In this document: positions 61,106 through 64,000 of the stretch, piece after piece | Layout: the number at the start of each line of letters is the position of its first letter | How positions within the stretch are numbered: the stretch's first letter is position 1 | Origin: Duodenibacillus massiliensis | GTDB taxonomy: Bacteria > Pseudomonadota > Gammaproteobacteria > Burkholderiales > Burkholderiaceae_F | Assembly: GCF_900128485.1 (NCBI RefSeq) | Contig: NZ_LT635858.1 | Location: 54,860 to 118,859 of the forward strand | Length of the DNA stretch: 64,000 nucleotides | Direction: 5' to 3' | The notes under the pieces: generated by a model | Databases searched by the model: none | The model's input: only the letters and a program-made list of their open reading frames with translations | Told to the model about the DNA's origin: nothing | Program-made: the position numbers and the translations under genes

Positions 61106-62656
61106 TTAAGCGGGAATCTCTTCCGGATCCTTTTTCTGATACCAGAAATGAAGCACCGCGGTTGCAACCAAAAGGCACAGAAGCGCCGCGGAGAAGCTCC
61201 AGAGAAGGCTGCCCCCGGAAATGCCGGCCACAAGGTACCCTATACCGGCACACACGGCAACAAGGATTGAGTACGGCAGTTGCGTTGCCACATGCGAAAT
61301 ATGCGTGCAGCGGCTGCCCGCTGAGGACAGAATCGTGGTATCGGAAATGGGCGAACAGTGATCACCGAAGACCGAGCCCGCAAGCGTGGCGGAAAGCACC
61401 ACCACCGTGAGGTTGGGATCAAGAGCCTGCACAATCGGCACTACGATGGGGATGAGGATACCGAAGGTACCCCAAGCCGTGCCCATTGAGAAGGAAAGAA
61501 ACGCCGCAATCGCAAAGACAATCACCGGCAGGAACATCGCGCTCATGCCGGAACTTGTGACGATGGACTGCATGAACTGCGGGGTGCTCAAAAGTTCACG
61601 GCACACACCCGAAAGGGTCCAGGCAAGAATCAGGATGATGTTGGCAGGCAACATGATCTTCATGCCTTCAACGCTGCCGTTAAAGAAGTCGGCAAAGGAA
61701 AGAAGCCGGCGCGGCACGAAAAGAAGCAGTGCCACGACCATGGCGCCGAAGGAAGCCCACACAAGCGACATCGAGGCCGAGGAATTGCCGATTGCCGCCA
61801 TAAAGGTGTGGTACTTCGCGTCTTCACCCCAGTAGCCGCCGGAATACATAAGCGACAGGACGGAGAAAACAATGAGGGCAACCAGCGGGATAAGCATGTC
61901 CCAGACCGTGCCGCGGGGGTTGCTTTTCACCTCACGGTCGACTTCCTGCACGCCTTCTTCGGAGAGTTCCTGATCCCTCTGAGCATTGATTTCAGCTCGG
62001 CGCATGGGCCCAAAGTCGTAACTTGTGAGGCAGATAAAGACCACGAGAATAAGGCACAGCAGCGCATAGAAGTTCCACGGAATAGTGGCGACAAACGCGC
62101 CCAGTTCGCTTTCAAACGCACCGGTGTCTTTCAAAGACGACCCCACGGCCGCCGCCCACGAGGAAATGGGCGCAATGATGCAGATGGGGGCCGCCGTACT
62201 GTCGATGATGTACGCAAGCTTTTCGCGGCTGATGCGGTAAAGGTCCGTCAAGGGCCGCATGACGGTACCGACCGTGAGGCAGTTAAAGTAGTCGTCGATA
62301 AAGATCGTAAGGCCCAGACCACCCGTTGCGAGCAACGTTGAGCGGCGGCCCTTGATGAGCTTAACCGCCGCCTTACCGTAGGCTTTGGTGCCGCCCGCCA
62401 TCGTGATCACGTAAACGAGCGCCCCCAGAAGCGAACAGAAGATGATGATGTTGAAGTCGAGCTTCTGGGCCATCATCTTGAAGGCGACTTCCGTTGTCCC
62501 CATCACGATGTTGCCACCCGTACCCACCGCGTAGATGAGCGTACCGGTAAAGATACCCACAAGGAGCGAAGAAAACACTTCCTTCGTCATGAGCGCCAAG
62601 CCGATAGCGACGATCGGCGGGATGATGGAAAGCCATTCAGCGGCATAGGGTTGCAT
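61106..62656 (-). CDS. NhaC-family Na+/H+ antiporter
   Basis: A 516-residue membrane protein with 11-12 helices. Features of the NhaC/ArsB-like family are PPIVAIGLALMTKEVFSSLL at the start, FIDDYFNCLTVGTVMRPLTD in the first half, STAAPICIIAPISSWAAAVG and, late, VFGDHCSPISDTTILSSAGS. The aspartates in FIDDYFN and SDTT are typical ion-coupling positions. A charged cytosolic loop (about 215-235) is present. It may exchange Na+ for H+ or take up lysine/malate, as in some members; the ion is not set by the sequence. Confidence 0.88.
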   Translation of the reverse strand: MQPYAAEWLSIIPPIVAIGLALMTKEVFSSLLVGIFTGTLIYAVGTGGNIVMGTTEVAFKMMAQKLDFNIIIFCSLLGALVYVITMAGGTKAYGKAAVKLIKGRRSTLLATGGLGLTIFIDDYFNCLTVGTVMRPLTDLYRISREKLAYIIDSTAAPICIIAPISSWAAAVGSSLKDTGAFESELGAFVATIPWNFYALLCLILVVFICLTSYDFGPMRRAEINAQRDQELSEEGVQEVDREVKSNPRGTVWDMLIPLVALIVFSVLSLMYSGGYWGEDAKYHTFMAAIGNSSASMSLVWASFGAMVVALLLFVPRRLLSFADFFNGSVEGMKIMLPANIILILAWTLSGVCRELLSTPQFMQSIVTSSGMSAMFLPVIVFAIAAFLSFSMGTAWGTFGILIPIVVPIVQALDPNLTVVVLSATLAGSVFGDHCSPISDTTILSSAGSRCTHISHVATQLPYSILVAVCAGIGYLVAGISGGSLLWSFSAALLCLLVATAVLHFWYQKKDPEEIPA

Positions 62657-62698
62657 AGTGTTGTTTCCCGTGTGTTACTGTGGAGAAACGCGGCCGTG

Positions 62699-62992
62699 TC
62701 ATGCCGCTTCTTCTTTGGTTTTATCGAATTCTTCAAAAAGCCGGCGCAGTTTAAAGGACGCGGCTTTACGCAGAAGCGCTTCACGCGTTTCCGTGCGCCG
62801 GGGGTTGGTGACGATCACCTCGGGCATCGGGCAGAGCCTTCTGCAGTGCGGCCCTTCGGAGTCCTCGGCGCATTCCGTACAGCGCCCCGCGCGGATCCAG
62901 AAGTTGCCGTCCTCTTCGCAGATTGCCTGATGCGGGCATTCGGGCAGGCATACGCCGCAGCCGATGCATTCGTCGGTGATCATCAGAGCCAT
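62699..62992 (-). CDS. YfhL-family 4Fe-4S dicluster ferredoxin
   Basis: A 97-residue cytosolic ferredoxin. Two cluster motifs are visible: CIGCGVCLPECP and CTECAEDSEGPHCRRLCP, the second with the long loop that marks the YfhL/Fdx-type family. The C-terminal 30 residues form a charged helix. Its start overlaps the coaD stop by one base (TGATG), the standard neighbour in betaproteobacteria (rsmD-coaD-ferredoxin). Confidence 0.93.
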   Translation of the reverse strand: MALMITDECIGCGVCLPECPHQAICEEDGNFWIRAGRCTECAEDSEGPHCRRLCPMPEVIVTNPRRTETREALLRKAASFKLRRLFEEFDKTKEEAA

Positions 62993-63495
62993 CAGTGTGC
63001 ACCCCGCAGATGAGCTGCCTTACGCGCGAGCGCCTCGGCAACAGCCGGTACCACGCACTCCGTGACGTCGCCCCCTAATAGCGCGATTTCACGCACGAGC
63101 GTGCCGCTCACGTACTGCAGCTCGGCGCTCGGCGTCAGAAACACCGTTTCAGCTTCAGGCACGAGGTGCCGGTTCATCATCGCCATCTGCAGCTCGTACT
63201 CAAAGTCCGTCGCCGCCCGGGAGCTTCTCACGATGACCTGCGCGCTTTTGCGCGCCACAAACCGGCAGAGCAGATCATCAAACCCTTCGACCGCCACGTT
63301 GGCGAGGTCCGCGCACTGAAGCCGCGCGAGTTCCACCCGCTCCTCAAGCGTAAAAAGCGGTTTTTTCTTGGGACTGGCGGCCACAGCCACCGTCACAAAA
63401 TCAAATAGCCGTGCAGCCCGGCGCACCATATCGAGGTGCCCGAGCGTCATCGGATCAAACGTTCCCGGATAAACGGCCTGGATCATCACGGACAA
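62992..63495 (-). CDS. coaD: Phosphopantetheine adenylyltransferase
   Basis: Fourth step of coenzyme A synthesis: joins ATP and 4'-phosphopantetheine. The 167-residue product has AVYPGTFDPMTLGHLDMVRR with the TxGH nucleotide motif, EERVELARLQCADL, and the signature RSSRAATDFEYELQMAMMNR. It lies 25 bases after rsmD and is coupled to the ferredoxin gene. Confidence 0.97.
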   Translation of the reverse strand: MSVMIQAVYPGTFDPMTLGHLDMVRRAARLFDFVTVAVAASPKKKPLFTLEERVELARLQCADLANVAVEGFDDLLCRFVARKSAQVIVRSSRAATDFEYELQMAMMNRHLVPEAETVFLTPSAELQYVSGTLVREIALLGGDVTECVVPAVAEALARKAAHLRGAH

Positions 63496-63520
63496 AAATC
63501 AAAAGACAAGATTATGAATT

Positions 63521-64000
63521 TTAACGGAAATTTTGCTGTGCAAGCAAATAAAAGACAGCCCCCGCACGGCCCCGGCGCACCGAGGCAAATCCTTGATCCT
63601 GAAGCTTTTCTTCACTAATCTCCCGGTCGCTTTCCACGTAGACAACCGCCTTGTCCGTGAGTCTGGGCTTGACTGCCGAGAGCGCCTCAGCCTGCAGGCT
63701 CTCGGCAAACGGAGGATCGATAAAGACAATGTCAAAAGTCTCATTTGTACTTCCGACATAGGAAAAAACGTCCCCGCAGACGACGTTAACCGTCCCGGTT
63801 GCGCCGAGTTTTTCCACGACCGCGCGGATCTGCGCCGCGCTTTTGCGGTTTAATTCCGTGCAGACAACACGCCGTGCGCCGCGGCTTGCGGCTTCAAGAC
63901 CCATGGCGCCGCTTCCCGCAAACATATCGAGCACCGTGAGGTCTTCGATCGTGCCCCCTGAAAGGTGCATGAGCCAGTCAAAGACGGTTTCTCTCACGCG
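63521..64000 (-). CDS. rsmD: 16S rRNA (guanine(966)-N2)-methyltransferase, N-terminus cut by window edge
   Basis: Methylates G966 of 16S rRNA. The visible 160 codons begin RVRETVFDWL, which corresponds to the RPTpdRvRETlFNWL motif about 30 residues from the normal start, so only the very N-terminus is outside the window. The SAM site DMFAGSGAMGLEAASRGA and the catalytic FIDPPFAE are present. It heads the rsmD-coaD-ferredoxin group. Confidence 0.95.
   Translation of the reverse strand, partial: RVRETVFDWLMHLSGGTIEDLTVLDMFAGSGAMGLEAASRGARRVVCTELNRKSAAQIRAVVEKLGATGTVNVVCGDVFSYVGSTNETFDIVFIDPPFAESLQAEALSAVKPRLTDKAVVYVESDREISEEKLQDQGFASVRRGRAGAVFYLLAQQNFR

Overview
The window looks like chromosomal DNA from a moderately GC-rich gut-type betaproteobacterium, most likely Burkholderiales, family Sutterellaceae (Sutterella/Parasutterella-like). 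This is inferred from gene order: murA-hisGD...-hisI, hisE-hinT-tatABC, the mlaFEDACB block, secB-rhodanese-gpmA-envC-ctpA-moeB and lptFG. The remains of a Tat-exported fumarate-reductase-type flavoprotein also fit. No rRNA, CRISPR array or intact prophage is visible. There are four tRNA genes: Gly-CCC, Lys-UUU, Lys-CUU and Met-CAU.

Layout. 1-3 kb: on the minus strand, the start of a kdp potassium-pump operon (kdpA cut by the window edge) preceded by two tiny membrane peptides and yggT, then a PP0621-type protein with ampD, and a CcsA/YpjD-like membrane protein divergent from ffh. 3-6.6 kb: ffh, a methyltransferase, rnhA and dnaQ in a tight plus-strand operon. 6.7-9.4 kb: metN-metI without metQ, tRNA-Gly and trmB. 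9.4-16 kb: minus-strand murA-hisG-hisD-hisB-hisH-hisA-hisF-hisI, lacking hisC and hisE. 16-23.3 kb: thiD, then LPS core/heptose genes (waaA, waaC, hldA-type kinase, hldD, gmhB) with pgi. 23.3-24.8 kb: a broken AEC-family transporter and a TerC-family protein. 24.8-28.8 kb: sucCD, recX, recA. 29.1-32.1 kb: two tRNA-Lys genes, then tatCBA, hinT and hisE on the minus strand.

32.1-36.7 kb is the one clearly accessory stretch. It holds a decayed IS1380-like transposase, a solitary IS end, a TDT/SLAC1-family anion exporter beside an ArsR-rhodanese fusion regulator with a palindromic operator, and a decayed IS of the IS4/IS1634 type with both terminal inverted repeats. The cargo genes use codons differently from their neighbours and sit between two ends of the same IS type, so this is probably an acquired sulfur- or thiol-responsive export module.

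36.8-42.9 kb: tRNA-Met, the Mla phospholipid-trafficking operon, a PlsC-type acyltransferase, ruvX and algH. 43-49.2 kb: a YbaK-type deacylase, two tandem DUF2721 membrane proteins, a histone-H1-like Lys/Ala/Pro-rich protein, a P4-type TOPRIM primase-like protein, a lipoprotein, an orphan NarL-type response regulator, secB and a rhodanese-fold protein lacking its catalytic cysteine. 49.3-53.8 kb: gpmA, envC, ctpA, moeB. 53.9-64 kb: a PlpD-like patatin/beta-barrel protein, an orphan polar amino-acid ABC ATPase, a broken flavocytochrome pseudogene joined to a transposase fragment, a cyclophilin-like periplasmic protein, lptG-lptF, an NhaC-type antiporter, a YfhL-type ferredoxin, coaD, and rsmD cut by the window edge.

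Much of the window serves the envelope: LPS inner core synthesis (waaA, waaC, hldA, hldD, gmhB), LPS transport (lptFG), phospholipid asymmetry (mla), peptidoglycan (murA, ampD, envC, ctpA) and protein export (ffh, secB, tatABC). The pseudogenes and IS scars show ongoing gene loss around this core.
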